Shown: one piece after another, positions 33,967 through 43,108 of the stretch
Layout: every line of letters begins with the position of its first letter
How positions within the stretch are numbered: position 1 is the stretch's first letter
Source: Profundicola chukchiensis
GTDB taxonomy: Bacteria; Bacteroidota; Bacteroidia; Flavobacteriales; Weeksellaceae
Direction: 5' to 3'
DNA: 64,000 nt
Assembly (NCBI RefSeq): GCF_029664245.1
Contig: NZ_JANAIE010000010.1
Span: 1 to 64,000, forward strand
Program-made: the position numbers and the translations under genes
The notes under the pieces: generated by a model
Databases searched by the model: none
The model's input: the letters and a program-made list of their open reading frames with translations, nothing else
What the model was told of the DNA's origin: nothing

Positions 33967-34482
33967 TCAAAACTGCTTTTGAATGTCTGATTGCAACTGC
34001 AACAAAGCACCATTACAAATAGAGTTACCATCCACAGAGCGCTTAATTAATTCACTTCTAAAGGCTTCCGAAGAGTTGGGATCTTCGCTAGTTTCTCTAC
34101 ATTGTTTAATGAAGTTTTGAGTTGCATTCTTTGCTGAAAAAATTACACTCCAAGTTTCTGGATCCATATAGATTTGCTGACTCAAGTTATGGTCAAACTC
34201 CTCTTGAACAGAATTAAATAAAACATATTCATAAGTATCTGCATCTGCTGGCATTTCAATTCTTCTTACCAAATTGGTAGGACGAATACGCTCTAAAAAC
34301 AAAGCCATTCTTTCATACGCTTGCATTCTTTGAGGCGTCAGCAGTTCTTTATCTTTTAATTGAAGTTCAATTTTTCGACGTATAGTTTCTTCAGCAAAAA
34401 ACTTTTCGATAAGAAAGTAAAAAATACCACCCATAATTAACATTGGAAGGATATACTTTAAAATCTCAAAAACTTCATTCAT
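33967..34482 (-). CDS. Hypothetical membrane-anchored protein
   Basis: A 171-residue protein with a single N-terminal TM helix (about 8-27, ILPMLIMGGIFYFLIEKFF). A charged helical segment follows (about 30-70), then a soluble domain with VRRIEMPADADTYEYVLFNSVQEEFDHNLSQQ features (about 75-110) and IYMDPETWSVIFSAK. This resembles a protein family common in Flavobacteriia and without assigned function. The topology suggests a short periplasmic N-terminus and a cytoplasmic body. It is divergent from rocD and in line with the 33362 gene. Confidence 0.65.
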   Translation of the reverse strand: MNEVFEILKYILPMLIMGGIFYFLIEKFFAEETIRRKIELQLKDKELLTPQRMQAYERMALFLERIRPTNLVRRIEMPADADTYEYVLFNSVQEEFDHNLSQQIYMDPETWSVIFSAKNATQNFIKQCRETSEDPNSSEAFRSELIKRSVDGNSICNGALLQLQSDIQKQF

Positions 34483-34675
34483 ATTTTATTTGTTTTGGGC
34501 GTTTTACGGGCTTTTCATTGCAATCTTTTGCCATTCGGGTAAATTTGTAACTGTGAAAAAGGAGCTTCTATAGTCGCTCTTTTCTACCGACAAATTATAA
34601 ACCCTCATCAGCAAAAGGATTTTCATTTCAATCCCTAACGCATTTCTGTTTAAAAAATTATAGACACAAATGTAA

Positions 34676-34703
34676 TTGCTTCGTTTCAAATTTCCTATTT
34701 TTG
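34676..34703 (+). promoter_or_regulatory. Promoter of rocD
   Basis: TTG (34676-34678), a 17-base spacer and TATTTTTG (34696-34703), an exact match to TAnnTTTG. The -7 core contains the TTG at 34701 that could otherwise be read as a start codon, supporting the ATG at 34728. Confidence 0.6.
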
Positions 34704-34727
34704 AACAAATTCATTAAAAATCAAAAT

Positions 34728-35969
34728 ATGTCAACAAATACGAAATACACCTCAGATGAGCTAATTGCTATGGAAAGTCGCTATGGTGCGCACAACTATC
34801 ATCCGCTTCCAGTAGTTTTAAGTAGAGGAGAAGGCGTATATGTATATGACGTAGAAGGAAAGAAATATTTCGATTTTCTTTCTGCCTATTCGGCCGTTAA
34901 CCAAGGTCATTGTCATCCTAAAATCATTCAAGCCTTAAAAGATCAAGCAGAGAAATTAACTTTAACTTCTAGAGCTTTTCACAGTGATCAATTAGGTCAA
35001 TACGAGAAATATGCATGTGAATTCTTTGGCTTCGATAAATTATTGCCAATGAACTCAGGGGCTGAAGCTGTAGAATCCGCTATTAAAATTGCTAGAAAAT
35101 ACGGCTACGAAAGACGTGGTATTCCAGATCAAGAAGCTAAAATCATTGTAGCAGAAAATAACTTCCACGGTAGAACTACTACAATTATCTCTTTCAGTAA
35201 TGACGAAGATGCTAGAAAGAATTTTGGTCCTTATACCAAAGGATTCATTAAAGTAGCTTATGATGATTTAGATGCTTTAGAAGAAGCTTTAAAAGAAGAT
35301 AATGTTGTGGCATTTTTAGTTGAGCCAATTCAAGGTGAGGCTGGTGTATTCGTTCCTCAAGACGGATACTTAAAAGGAGCAGCAGAGCTTTGTCATAAGT
35401 ACGAAACATTATTTATTGCTGACGAAATTCAAACAGGAATCGCAAGAACTGGTAGAATGTTAGCCGTAGATCACGAAGGCGTACATCCAGATATCTTAAT
35501 TTTAGGAAAAGCATTGAGTGGTGGAGTTTATCCAGTTTCAGCAGTTTTAGCTGATGACGATATTTTTGATGTATTAAAACCAGGTCAGCACGGATCAACT
35601 TTTGGTGGAAATCCATTAGCTTGTGCTGTTGCAATGGCAGCTTTAGAGGTTGTTCAGGAGGAAAACTTAATGGAAAATGCAGAAAAGTTAGGAAACCTGT
35701 TCCGTTCAGAAATTCAGAAATTGGTTGATTCAAATGATTTAGTAAAACTGGTACGTGGTAAAGGTTTATTAAATGCGATTGTAATTAACGATACCGAAGA
35801 TAGCTCTACGGCTTGGGACATTTGTGTTGCTCTAAAAGAAAATGGCTTATTAGCTAAACCAACCCATGGAAACATCATTCGTTTTGCACCACCTTTAGTA
35901 ATGACTGAAGAGCAAATGATGGAATGTGTTAAAATTATTACAGATACAATTAATAATTTCACCAAGTAA
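34728..35969 (+). CDS. rocD: Ornithine aminotransferase
   Basis: A 413-residue class III PLP aminotransferase converting L-ornithine and 2-oxoglutarate to glutamate semialdehyde and glutamate. The PLP lysine is K261 (ILGKALSGG). The cofactor motif [12 protein letters not shown] and the N-terminal [20 protein letters not shown] are typical of ornithine aminotransferase. The frame extends to a TTG at 34701, but that codon lies in the promoter core, so the ATG at 34728 is used. It appears monocistronic. It shares family, not close sequence, with the lysine 6-aminotransferase at 40414. Confidence 0.94.
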   Translation: MSTNTKYTSDELIAMESRYGAHNYHPLPVVLSRGEGVYVYDVEGKKYFDFLSAYSAVNQGHCHPKIIQALKDQAEKLTLTSRAFHSDQLGQYEKYACEFFGFDKLLPMNSGAEAVESAIKIARKYGYERRGIPDQEAKIIVAENNFHGRTTTIISFSNDEDARKNFGPYTKGFIKVAYDDLDALEEALKEDNVVAFLVEPIQGEAGVFVPQDGYLKGAAELCHKYETLFIADEIQTGIARTGRMLAVDHEGVHPDILILGKALSGGVYPVSAVLADDDIFDVLKPGQHGSTFGGNPLACAVAMAALEVVQEENLMENAEKLGNLFRSEIQKLVDSNDLVKLVRGKGLLNAIVINDTEDSSTAWDICVALKENGLLAKPTHGNIIRFAPPLVMTEEQMMECVKIITDTINNFTK

Positions 35970-36064
35970 GAATTTGGGTTAATGAATTCTTAACATAGCT
36001 AAAATGCTATTTGTTTAGAATTTAAGAAATTGATTGCTTAACTTGTACCAAATAAATTAAAACT

Positions 36065-36349
36065 ATGAATAAAATAGAATTAGAAGATAACGGTAAAAAA
36101 GGCAGATTTGTAATTTACGAAGATGGAGTAGAAGCAGGTGAAATGACTTTTACTTGGGCCGGAGAAGATAAATTTATCATTGATCATACTGGCGTCGACG
36201 AAAAATTTGGTGGCAAAGGCTATGCGAAACAATTGGTGATGGCTGGAGTAGAATTCGCTCGTGAAAAAGGTGTGAAGGTTATTCCTCTTTGTCCATATGC
36301 TAAAAAGAGATTCGATCAAGACGAAAGTATTGGTGATGTTTTAGCTTAA
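36065..36349 (+). CDS. Small GNAT-fold N-acetyltransferase
   Basis: A 94-residue minimal GNAT domain of the YjdJ/Acetyltransf_CG type. It holds the acetyl-CoA loop (VDEKFGGKGYAKQLVMAGVEFARE) and the C-terminal VIPLCPYAKKRFDQD motif, but lacks the N-terminal strands of full GNATs. The conserved Cys in LCPYAKK is a family feature. Small-molecule or protein substrate is unknown. It lies 24 bases upstream of the pirin gene on the same strand, suggesting co-transcription. Confidence 0.88.
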   Translation: MNKIELEDNGKKGRFVIYEDGVEAGEMTFTWAGEDKFIIDHTGVDEKFGGKGYAKQLVMAGVEFAREKGVKVIPLCPYAKKRFDQDESIGDVLA

Positions 36350-36373
36350 TTAAAATTTATAAAAAATAGAGTT

Positions 36374-37267
36374 ATGTCTAACGTAGAATTGATTTTAGAA
36401 GAGCGCGCAGCAGATATTGGTAACTTTATGGTAGGTAGATTATTACCTTTCCGTCAAAAACGTTCGGTAGGTCCTTTTACTTTTATCGATCATATGGGAC
36501 CAGCCAATATGAGCAAAGACCAAAATCTAGATGTAGCTCCTCATCCGCATATAGGTTTATCAACTTTGACTTATTTATTCGAAGGCTCAATGCAGCATAA
36601 GGATAGTTTAGGATCTGATATTGAGATTAAACCAGGTGCAGTAAACTGGATGACAGCCGGAAAAGGTGTTGTTCACTCAGAAAGAACTCCTGATTATTTA
36701 AGAAATACAGAGAAATCTCTGCATGGATTACAGATTTGGGTGGCATTACCAAAGCATTTAGAAAAATCTGAGCCTAGTTTTTCACATATTCCAGAAGAAG
36801 ATATTCCAAGCTGGGAGGAAGATGGAGCAAAGTTTAAATTAATCGCTGGTAAAGCTTTCGATAAGGAATCACCTGTTCCTGTGCACAGTGAATTGTATTT
36901 CATTGAAATTAAGACGGATAAAAAACAACAAATCAATATTGGTAAAGATTTATATGGCGAAAGCGCTTTGTATATCTTAGAAGGAGGAATCAGTGCAGAT
37001 GGTCATATTTATGAACCAAAACACATTCTAATTGCAAAAGACAGTACGCTATGTTCTTTTGAAATGGAAGCCAATACAACTGTTTATATTTTTGGTGGAG
37101 AACCTTTTGAAGAAGAAAGATTTATTTTCTGGAATTTCGTGAATTCGGACAAAGCTGTAATCGAACAAGCCAAGAAAGATTGGGAAGAACAGAATTTAGA
37201 TGCTTTCCCTAAAGTTGTAGGCGATGAAGAAGAGTATGTACCTCTTCCTAGACCAAGAAGAATGTAA
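36374..37267 (+). CDS. Pirin family protein
   Basis: A 297-residue bicupin. The N-terminal cupin holds the metal-binding pattern PHPHIGLSTLTYLFEG, and HSER in the later strand supplies the remaining His and Glu. FIDHMGP is another pirin signature. Bacterial pirins include quercetinase-like dioxygenases and metabolic regulators; the role here is not determinable. The length and metal site are intact. Its terminator hairpin overlaps the 3' end of convergent dinB. Confidence 0.9.
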   Translation: MSNVELILEERAADIGNFMVGRLLPFRQKRSVGPFTFIDHMGPANMSKDQNLDVAPHPHIGLSTLTYLFEGSMQHKDSLGSDIEIKPGAVNWMTAGKGVVHSERTPDYLRNTEKSLHGLQIWVALPKHLEKSEPSFSHIPEEDIPSWEEDGAKFKLIAGKAFDKESPVPVHSELYFIEIKTDKKQQINIGKDLYGESALYILEGGISADGHIYEPKHILIAKDSTLCSFEMEANTTVYIFGGEPFEEERFIFWNFVNSDKAVIEQAKKDWEEQNLDAFPKVVGDEEEYVPLPRPRRM

Positions 37268-37288
37268 AGTTTTATCTTTATTTAAATA

Positions 37289-38380
37289 TTACAATCCCTT
37301 TTTCAACGCTGGAAAAGGGATTTTTAATTGAACCGTTTTCTCGGCGTATAAATTGAGTTGAGATATAGAAACACCTAACAATCGCACAGGTTTACGAGGG
37401 TTTTCTAAAATTAAAAGTTCGTTGATAATTTTATAAATTTCATCAAATTGATCAACGTATTCATCCCCAGTCTGACTTCGTGTGATGACACTAAAATCAT
37501 CAAATTTTATTTTCAGAGTAATGCTTCTACCTTTTACTTCCTTTTTAGCTAATCTATCCACCACTTTTTGAATAATGGGAACAAGTGCTGATTGCATTTC
37601 TTGGATAGATTTCAAGTTAGTTTCGAAGGTGTTTTCTCCACCTACAGATTTGGGTTGTCGATTGGGATTAACGGGACTATTGTGGATTCCACGTGCAATT
37701 TGATAATAATGCAAGCCCATATTTCTGAAATTTTGTTCTAAGAATTCTAAGCTTAAATCACGTAAATCCTTGCCATTAAAAATTCCCATATCTCGCATTT
37801 TTTGTGCAGTAACTTTACCAATTCCATAAAATTGTTGAATTTTTAAGGGGCCTAAAAAATCTAGAATTTCTTCTTGTGTAACGGTTTTCTGTCCATTTGG
37901 TTTATTGTAATCACTGGCTATTTTAGCCACAAATTTATTTACTGAAATTCCTGCTGAAGCGGTTAAACCTGTTTTCTCCAAAATTTTAGCTCTAATTTCT
38001 CTAGCAATTTGAGAAGCCGAGGAAATATTCTTTTTATTTATCGTAACATCTAAATAAGCTTCATCCAAAGATAATGGCTCGACCAAATCGGTATATTCAT
38101 AGAAAATCTCACGAATTTGATAGGAAACCTCACGATATCGCTCGAATCTTGGTTTAATAAAGATTAAATCTGGACAACGTTTGGCAGCAATCATACTACT
38201 CATAGCACTTTTTACTCCAAATTTCCTGGCCTCATAACTAGCAGCAGCCACCACACCACGTTCCGAACTTCCACCCACAGCAATAGGCTTACCTTTTAAC
38301 TCTGGAGCATCATGTTGTTCAACAGAAGCATAAAAAGCATCCATATCGATGTGAATAATTTTACGGTTGTCTTGATTCAT
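37289..38380 (-). CDS. dinB: DNA polymerase IV
   Basis: A 363-residue Y-family translesion polymerase. Catalytic acidic residues lie in IDMDAFYASVEQ (about 11-22) and SLDEAYLDV (about 103-110). The helix-hairpin-helix region IQQFYGIGKVTAQKM and the little-finger domain (about 235-345) are present. The C-terminus is short (LKIPFPALKKGL) with no obvious beta-clamp QLxLF pentapeptide at the extreme end; an internal SQLNLYAE segment may serve. The ATG at 38380 gives the usual Bacteroidota start (NRKIIHIDMDAF); a second ATG at 38395 adds five residues. No SOS-box is recognised upstream. Confidence 0.93.
   Translation of the reverse strand: MNQDNRKIIHIDMDAFYASVEQHDAPELKGKPIAVGGSSERGVVAAASYEARKFGVKSAMSSMIAAKRCPDLIFIKPRFERYREVSYQIREIFYEYTDLVEPLSLDEAYLDVTINKKNISSASQIAREIRAKILEKTGLTASAGISVNKFVAKIASDYNKPNGQKTVTQEEILDFLGPLKIQQFYGIGKVTAQKMRDMGIFNGKDLRDLSLEFLEQNFRNMGLHYYQIARGIHNSPVNPNRQPKSVGGENTFETNLKSIQEMQSALVPIIQKVVDRLAKKEVKGRSITLKIKFDDFSVITRSQTGDEYVDQFDEIYKIINELLILENPRKPVRLLGVSISQLNLYAEKTVQLKIPFPALKKGL
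37293..37325 (+). terminator. Terminator of pirin lying inside the 3' end of dinB
   Basis: Arms AATCCCTTTT (37293-37302) and AAAAGGGATT (37313-37322), followed by T residues. The hairpin also encodes the last residues of DinB (Pro-Ala-Leu-Lys-Lys-Gly-Leu) on the other strand. Confidence 0.65.
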
Positions 38381-38666
38381 TGGCTGCAATATCATTTTTC
38401 ATTCTTAAATAACCAAGATGCTCTAGTTCTTTAACTATTTAATACCTAAGGGAATTTAGGTAATATTATGATTTTCAAATAAATATAATTATTATGCTTA
38501 TAAAATATGGTTAGTAATCTTATAGATTGAATGCAAGGTGTGAACTTATATATTTTTATGTGATTGTTATTGAAAGATACAGAAATTTATATTAATTCAG
38601 AGAAATCATCATGTGAGTAACTTCCTCGAACAACTTGTTCATAAAATTATCTTAAGCTTTCTCTAC
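38381..38666. other. Intergenic region between dinB and the ALDH gene
   Basis: About 290 bases of AT-rich sequence between divergent genes, with no gene or RNA that I can identify. The right end leads into the ALDH promoter. Confidence 0.3.
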
Positions 38667-38701
38667 TTGGTAGGAAAAGTCTATGTATTTCATTAAATTT
38701 G
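38667..38701 (+). promoter_or_regulatory. Promoter of the ALDH7 gene
   Basis: TTG (38667-38669), a 24-base spacer and TAAATTTG (38694-38701), an exact -7 match, 35 bases before the ATG at 38737. A frame extension to 38683 would begin inside the promoter. Confidence 0.55.
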
Positions 38702-38736
38702 GAAACTTCGAAATTAAAATAAAACTAAATTTTATT

Positions 38737-40266
38737 ATGATACAAGACGTTTTAAAGCAATTAGGCATTGAAGCTACTAACAAAGGGACTTCTACAGGTT
38801 CAGATTGGTTTGGAAGTGGCGCAGAAATTTCTTCATCTTCTCCGGTAGATGCAATGCACATTGCTAAAGTTGCAACAACAACACGTGAGGACTATGATAA
38901 AGTCGTAGAAACTGCTCAAAAAGCCTTTAAAGATTGGCGTTTGGTTCCAGCTCCACAGAGAGGTGAAATCGTTCGTCAGTTTGGAAATAAATTAAGAGAA
39001 TTAAAAGAACCATTAGGAAAATTAGTTTCTTATGAAATGGGGAAATCTCTACAAGAAGGCTACGGTGAAGTGCAAGAAATGATCGATATCTGTGACTTTG
39101 CAGTTGGTTTATCTCGTCAATTATATGGTTCTACGATTCACTCAGAAAGACCAGGACACAGAATGTATGATCAATACCACCCACTAGGGATTGTAGGAAT
39201 TATTTCTGCATTCAACTTCCCAGTAGCGGTTTGGTCTTGGAATACTGCGTTAGCTTGGGTTTGTGGCGATGTTTGTATCTGGAAGCCAAGTGAAAAAGTT
39301 CCATTAACAGGTGTTGCTTGTCAGAAAATTATCGCTGATATCTTAAAAGAAAACAATTTACCTGAAGGTATTTCTTGTTTAATTAATGGTGATTACAAAG
39401 TAGGTGAATTCATGACAACCGATAAGCGTATTCCATTAATCTCTGCTACAGGATCTACACGTATGGGTAAAATCGTAGCGAGTACAGTAGCCGAAAGATT
39501 AGGTAAAACTTTATTAGAGTTAGGTGGAAACAACGCCATCATCGTTACTCCAGATGCTGATATTAAAATGACGGTAATCGGTGCTGTATTTGGTGCTGTT
39601 GGTACAGCAGGACAAAGATGTACTTCTACTCGTCGTTTGATCATCCACGAAAGCATTTATGATAAAGTGAAAGATGCCATTGTTGCTGCTTATGGACAAT
39701 TAAAAATTGGTAACCCATTAGACGAAAACAATCACGTAGGTCCATTAATCGATACAGATGCTGTAGCGATGTACCAAGATGCATTGAAACGCGTTGTAGA
39801 AGAAGGTGGAAACATCATTGTTGAGGGTGGTGTATTAGAAGGTGAAGGTTACGAAAGTGGATGCTACGTAAAACCAGCTATCGCCGAAGCTGAAAACCAT
39901 TTTGATATCGTTCAACACGAAACTTTCGCTCCAGTATTATACTTAATGAAATATAGCGGAGATGTTGAAAATGCTATTGAATTACAAAACGGTGTAGCTC
40001 AAGGTTTATCTTCTGCAATTATGACCAACAACTTGAGAGAAGCTGAGCGTTTCTTATCACATGCAGGTTCTGACTGTGGTATTGCAAACGTAAATATTGG
40101 TACTTCTGGTGCTGAAATCGGTGGTGCATTTGGTGGTGAGAAAGAAACTGGTGGTGGACGTGAGTCTGGATCAGATGCTTGGAAAATCTATATGAGACGC
40201 CAAACTAACACTATCAATTACACAACTGAACTTCCTTTAGCTCAAGGAATTAAATTTGATATTTAA
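38737..40266 (+). CDS. Aldehyde dehydrogenase family 7 (L-2-aminoadipate semialdehyde dehydrogenase)
   Basis: A 509-residue NAD-dependent aldehyde dehydrogenase of the ALDH7/antiquitin type, oxidising 2-aminoadipate 6-semialdehyde (open form of piperideine-6-carboxylate) to 2-aminoadipate. General base E261 (LELGGNNA) and nucleophile C295 (GQRCTS) are intact. ALDH7 markers are FNFPVAVWSWNTALAWVCGD and NIGTSGAEIGGAFGGEK. The ATG at 38737 lies downstream of the promoter core. The next gene on the strand is lysine 6-aminotransferase, whose product is this enzyme's substrate, which strongly supports the assignment. Confidence 0.92.
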   Translation: MIQDVLKQLGIEATNKGTSTGSDWFGSGAEISSSSPVDAMHIAKVATTTREDYDKVVETAQKAFKDWRLVPAPQRGEIVRQFGNKLRELKEPLGKLVSYEMGKSLQEGYGEVQEMIDICDFAVGLSRQLYGSTIHSERPGHRMYDQYHPLGIVGIISAFNFPVAVWSWNTALAWVCGDVCIWKPSEKVPLTGVACQKIIADILKENNLPEGISCLINGDYKVGEFMTTDKRIPLISATGSTRMGKIVASTVAERLGKTLLELGGNNAIIVTPDADIKMTVIGAVFGAVGTAGQRCTSTRRLIIHESIYDKVKDAIVAAYGQLKIGNPLDENNHVGPLIDTDAVAMYQDALKRVVEEGGNIIVEGGVLEGEGYESGCYVKPAIAEAENHFDIVQHETFAPVLYLMKYSGDVENAIELQNGVAQGLSSAIMTNNLREAERFLSHAGSDCGIANVNIGTSGAEIGGAFGGEKETGGGRESGSDAWKIYMRRQTNTINYTTELPLAQGIKFDI

Positions 40267-40279
40267 TATTTTAATTTAG

Positions 40280-40303
40280 GACCCTGGATTTATTTTCAGG
40301 GTC
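40280..40303 (+). terminator. Hairpin between the ALDH7 and lat genes
   Basis: Arms GACCCTG (40280-40286) and CAGGGTC (40297-40303), followed by a weak T/A tract. It could be a terminator or an attenuator or processing site, since the two genes act in the same pathway. Confidence 0.5.
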
Positions 40304-40413
40304 TTATATATTATATTATATACTTCATTAATAAATTGAGCGCATAAAACACAAAAAAATAACATTATTAAGTCAGTTCTTTTATGACTTAAATTTTAAA
40401 AAATTCAAGAAAT

Positions 40414-41721
40414 ATGAATGAAACATTAACTTCACAAAAAGTACACGATAGATTAAGCAAGCATATCTTAGCCGACGGTTTTGATTTGGTAATGGATTTA
40501 GAAAAATCACATGATAGCTATATCGTTGATGTAAATGGAGCAGAATATTTAGACATGTTCTCTATGTTTGCTTCGGCAGCTATTGGTTACAACCACCCAC
40601 ACATCAAAAAACACCAAGATTGGTTAGGTAAATGTGCTATCATTAAACCATCTATGTCTGATGTTTACAACCAAGAATTTGCTGATTTTATCGATACTTT
40701 TTCTAGAGTTGCTATTCCAGAAGAGTTACAATATGCATTCTTTGTTTCAGGTGGAGCTTTAGCAGTAGAAAATGCATTAAAAACAGCTTTTGACTGGAGA
40801 ACTAGATTGAATATGTCTAGGGGAGTTGACAAAGAAGCTGGACAAGTAATTCACTTCAAACAAGCATTCCACGGTAGAACGGGTTATACTATGTCATTGA
40901 CCAACACCAATGACCCAAGAAAATTCATGTACTTCCCTAAATTTGATTGGCCACGTATTGAAAACCCAAAAATGTTCTTCCCATTCGAAGGTGAAAATGT
41001 TGAAAAAACAATCGCTTTAGAAGAACAAGCAAAAAAACAAATTGAAGCAGCATTTGCTAACAACCCAGACGAAATCGCTTGTATCTGTCTTGAGACTATT
41101 CAAGGAGAAGGTGGAGATAACTTCTTCAGACCAGAATTCTTACAATACTTAAGAGATATTTGTGACGAAAAAGAAGTTTTATTAATCTTCGACGAGGTTC
41201 AATGTGGAATGGGAATCACAGGAACTATGTGGGCTTGGCAACATTATGGAATCGTACCAGATGTGATGTCATTCGGAAAGAAAACACAAGTTTGTGGAAT
41301 CTTAGCTAACAAAGAGAAATTAGATCAAGTTGATAAAAACGTGTTCAAAGAGAGTAGTAGAATTAACTCTACTTTCGGAGGTAACTTTATCGACATGATG
41401 CGTTTCAAGTTAATTTTAGAAGTAATTGAAGAGGAAAACTTAGTAGAGAACTCGCGCGTAATGGGTGAATACTTACTTTCAGAACTTCAAAAATTAGAGG
41501 CAGATTTCGAGCAAGTAACCAATGCTAGAGGTAGAGGTCTATGGTGTGCATTTGATTTACCAAATGATGCAGATAGAGATGCTTTCTGGTCTAAATGTTT
41601 CGAGAATAAATTATTGGTTTTAACTTGTGGAGAGAAAAGTGTTAGATTCCGTCCACACTTAACAGTTACTAAACAAGAAATCGACGATTCAATTAAAATC
41701 ATTCGTGAAGTATTAAGCTAA
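40414..41721 (+). CDS. lat: L-lysine 6-transaminase
   Basis: A 435-residue class III PLP aminotransferase that moves the epsilon-amino group of lysine to 2-oxoglutarate, giving 2-aminoadipate 6-semialdehyde. The PLP lysine lies in SFGKKTQVCG (K289 by the class III GK pattern). Other markers are HGRTGYTMSLTNT, FDEVQCGMGITGTMWAWQ and the long FPKFDWPRIENP insert. These distinguish lysine 6-transaminase from ornithine and GABA enzymes. It lies 147 bases after the ALDH7 gene. A perfect terminator follows. Confidence 0.92.
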   Translation: MNETLTSQKVHDRLSKHILADGFDLVMDLEKSHDSYIVDVNGAEYLDMFSMFASAAIGYNHPHIKKHQDWLGKCAIIKPSMSDVYNQEFADFIDTFSRVAIPEELQYAFFVSGGALAVENALKTAFDWRTRLNMSRGVDKEAGQVIHFKQAFHGRTGYTMSLTNTNDPRKFMYFPKFDWPRIENPKMFFPFEGENVEKTIALEEQAKKQIEAAFANNPDEIACICLETIQGEGGDNFFRPEFLQYLRDICDEKEVLLIFDEVQCGMGITGTMWAWQHYGIVPDVMSFGKKTQVCGILANKEKLDQVDKNVFKESSRINSTFGGNFIDMMRFKLILEVIEEENLVENSRVMGEYLLSELQKLEADFEQVTNARGRGLWCAFDLPNDADRDAFWSKCFENKLLVLTCGEKSVRFRPHLTVTKQEIDDSIKIIREVLS

Positions 41722-41742
41722 AACTTAAACTTCCATAAAATG

Positions 41743-41780
41743 AAAAAACCTATCTAATTTATTTTAGATAGGTTTTTTTT
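41743..41780 (+). terminator. Terminator of lat
   Basis: Perfect 15-base arms (41743-41757 and 41764-41778) with an 8-base T run. Confidence 0.88.
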
Positions 41781-41885
41781 ATGAATTTGAGATTTGCGAT
41801 CTAAAGTTATGTGTTATAAATCTCACATTTTTAAGATACCGAGTCAAGGTAATCCCAAAATTTCTTTGAAATAAATCAATTGTAC

Positions 41886-43069
41886 TTATAAAAACCTATA
41901 AGACAATACAGCAGTAAAGTTGCTATTTTTACCAGTCTGATGTCTTACATTTAAAACGCCCAGGCTAGAAAATCTAAGTTCTAAGCCAAATCTTTGATTA
42001 AATCGATAGCCTGTCCCTATGAAATATCCAAATCCAGACTTAGATTCATATAAAGTAGCATTATAGTTTACATTTTCAAAAATAGCATCACCTAAAGGAA
42101 TACCAAAGGAAACTCCAGAGTTTGCGAAAATCTGATGATTTTCAGCTAAAAACATATAATAACGAACGCCCAATGGAATCGACAATATATTATAATCGGT
42201 TTTAAATTTACGAGGTCTCAAAACAGGAGTTTGTGAAGAAGGAACAATATCACGATAAAGGATAAAGCCTTCTGATGTATTACTTGAATAATCCACGCCT
42301 AAAATTATTCCCAACTTATTGTTATTAATTGGTAATAGATATTCTAATTCCATTCCTGCCTTTAAAGAAACAAAGGTTTGGGTAGAAACAGCTTTATGTG
42401 CATTTTTACCCATTGGATTAAGTTTAAATGGAGAAATTCCTCCATAAACATACAAACTCATTGTACTCTCGTTCCGATATTGTGTAAAGTCTTTAAATTC
42501 TGAGTTCTCACAAGTGTTATAAATTTTAAAAATTTGAACCAAATCATCGACTTTATAATTTAAATCCTGAAATGTTTTTAAAGTTAAGTCCTCACATTTT
42601 AATCTTTTATATAATTGGCCACGAAATTTAGAAAATTCTTTTAATTTACTTTCTTCTACTTTGGTTTTGTATTCCAACATTTCTAAATCTTGCTGATTTA
42701 CATCAAAAAATAAAAACTCATTTAAGCCAGAATTAAATGAATAAAGCCTTGCTTTTCCATCCACAAGAACTCGTAAAAAGTTCTTTTGCGCAGGAATGTT
42801 ATTCACATGTTGAAAGAATTTACTGACATATTTATATTGTGTATCAAGTATATAAAACTCATCTATCGAATTTGCTGTTGCAATTAGCTCATCATCATTA
42901 TCCGAAACTTTATATGATATTTCGGAAGGTGATGTAAACCAACCTTCGTTCTTAATTAAACAATCGATTCTTTGTCCATTTTTGACAACATAACCAGGTT
43001 GGAATTCATGCTGTGCCCAAACCATCGCAAATAGTAAGCTCAGACAAAGTGAAGTAAAAGTTTATTCAT
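41886..43069 (-). pseudogene. Outer-membrane beta-barrel protein, frameshifted in the signal peptide
   Basis: The conceptual product matches its neighbour (43109-44305) throughout: an N-terminal domain and a C-terminal porin-like barrel ending in an aromatic residue (LSYRFL). The original ATG at 43069 is preserved (Met-Asn-Lys-Leu-Leu-Leu), but relative to the paralog one base is missing near 43045-43054. The frame therefore reaches TGA after nine codons. The open frame resumes only at Met-Val-Trp-Ala-Gln (43025), at the end of the former signal peptide. Translation from there would yield an unexported 379-residue protein. Either a recent pseudogene or a sequencing error; the rest of the frame is intact, so decay is young or phase-variable. 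Confidence 0.75.
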
Positions 43070-43108
43070 TTTTATTAATTTGAAAGCGAACTTAAGGTTA
43101 AAAGTGGT

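Noticed and set aside
34504-34689. Minus-strand 61-codon reading frame between the 33967 gene and rocD
   Set aside because: It overlaps the well-formed rocD promoter and has no recognisable feature.
34701-34727. TTG at 34701 as start of rocD
   Set aside because: The codon is part of an exact TAnnTTTG promoter core; the ATG at 34728 matches the family start.
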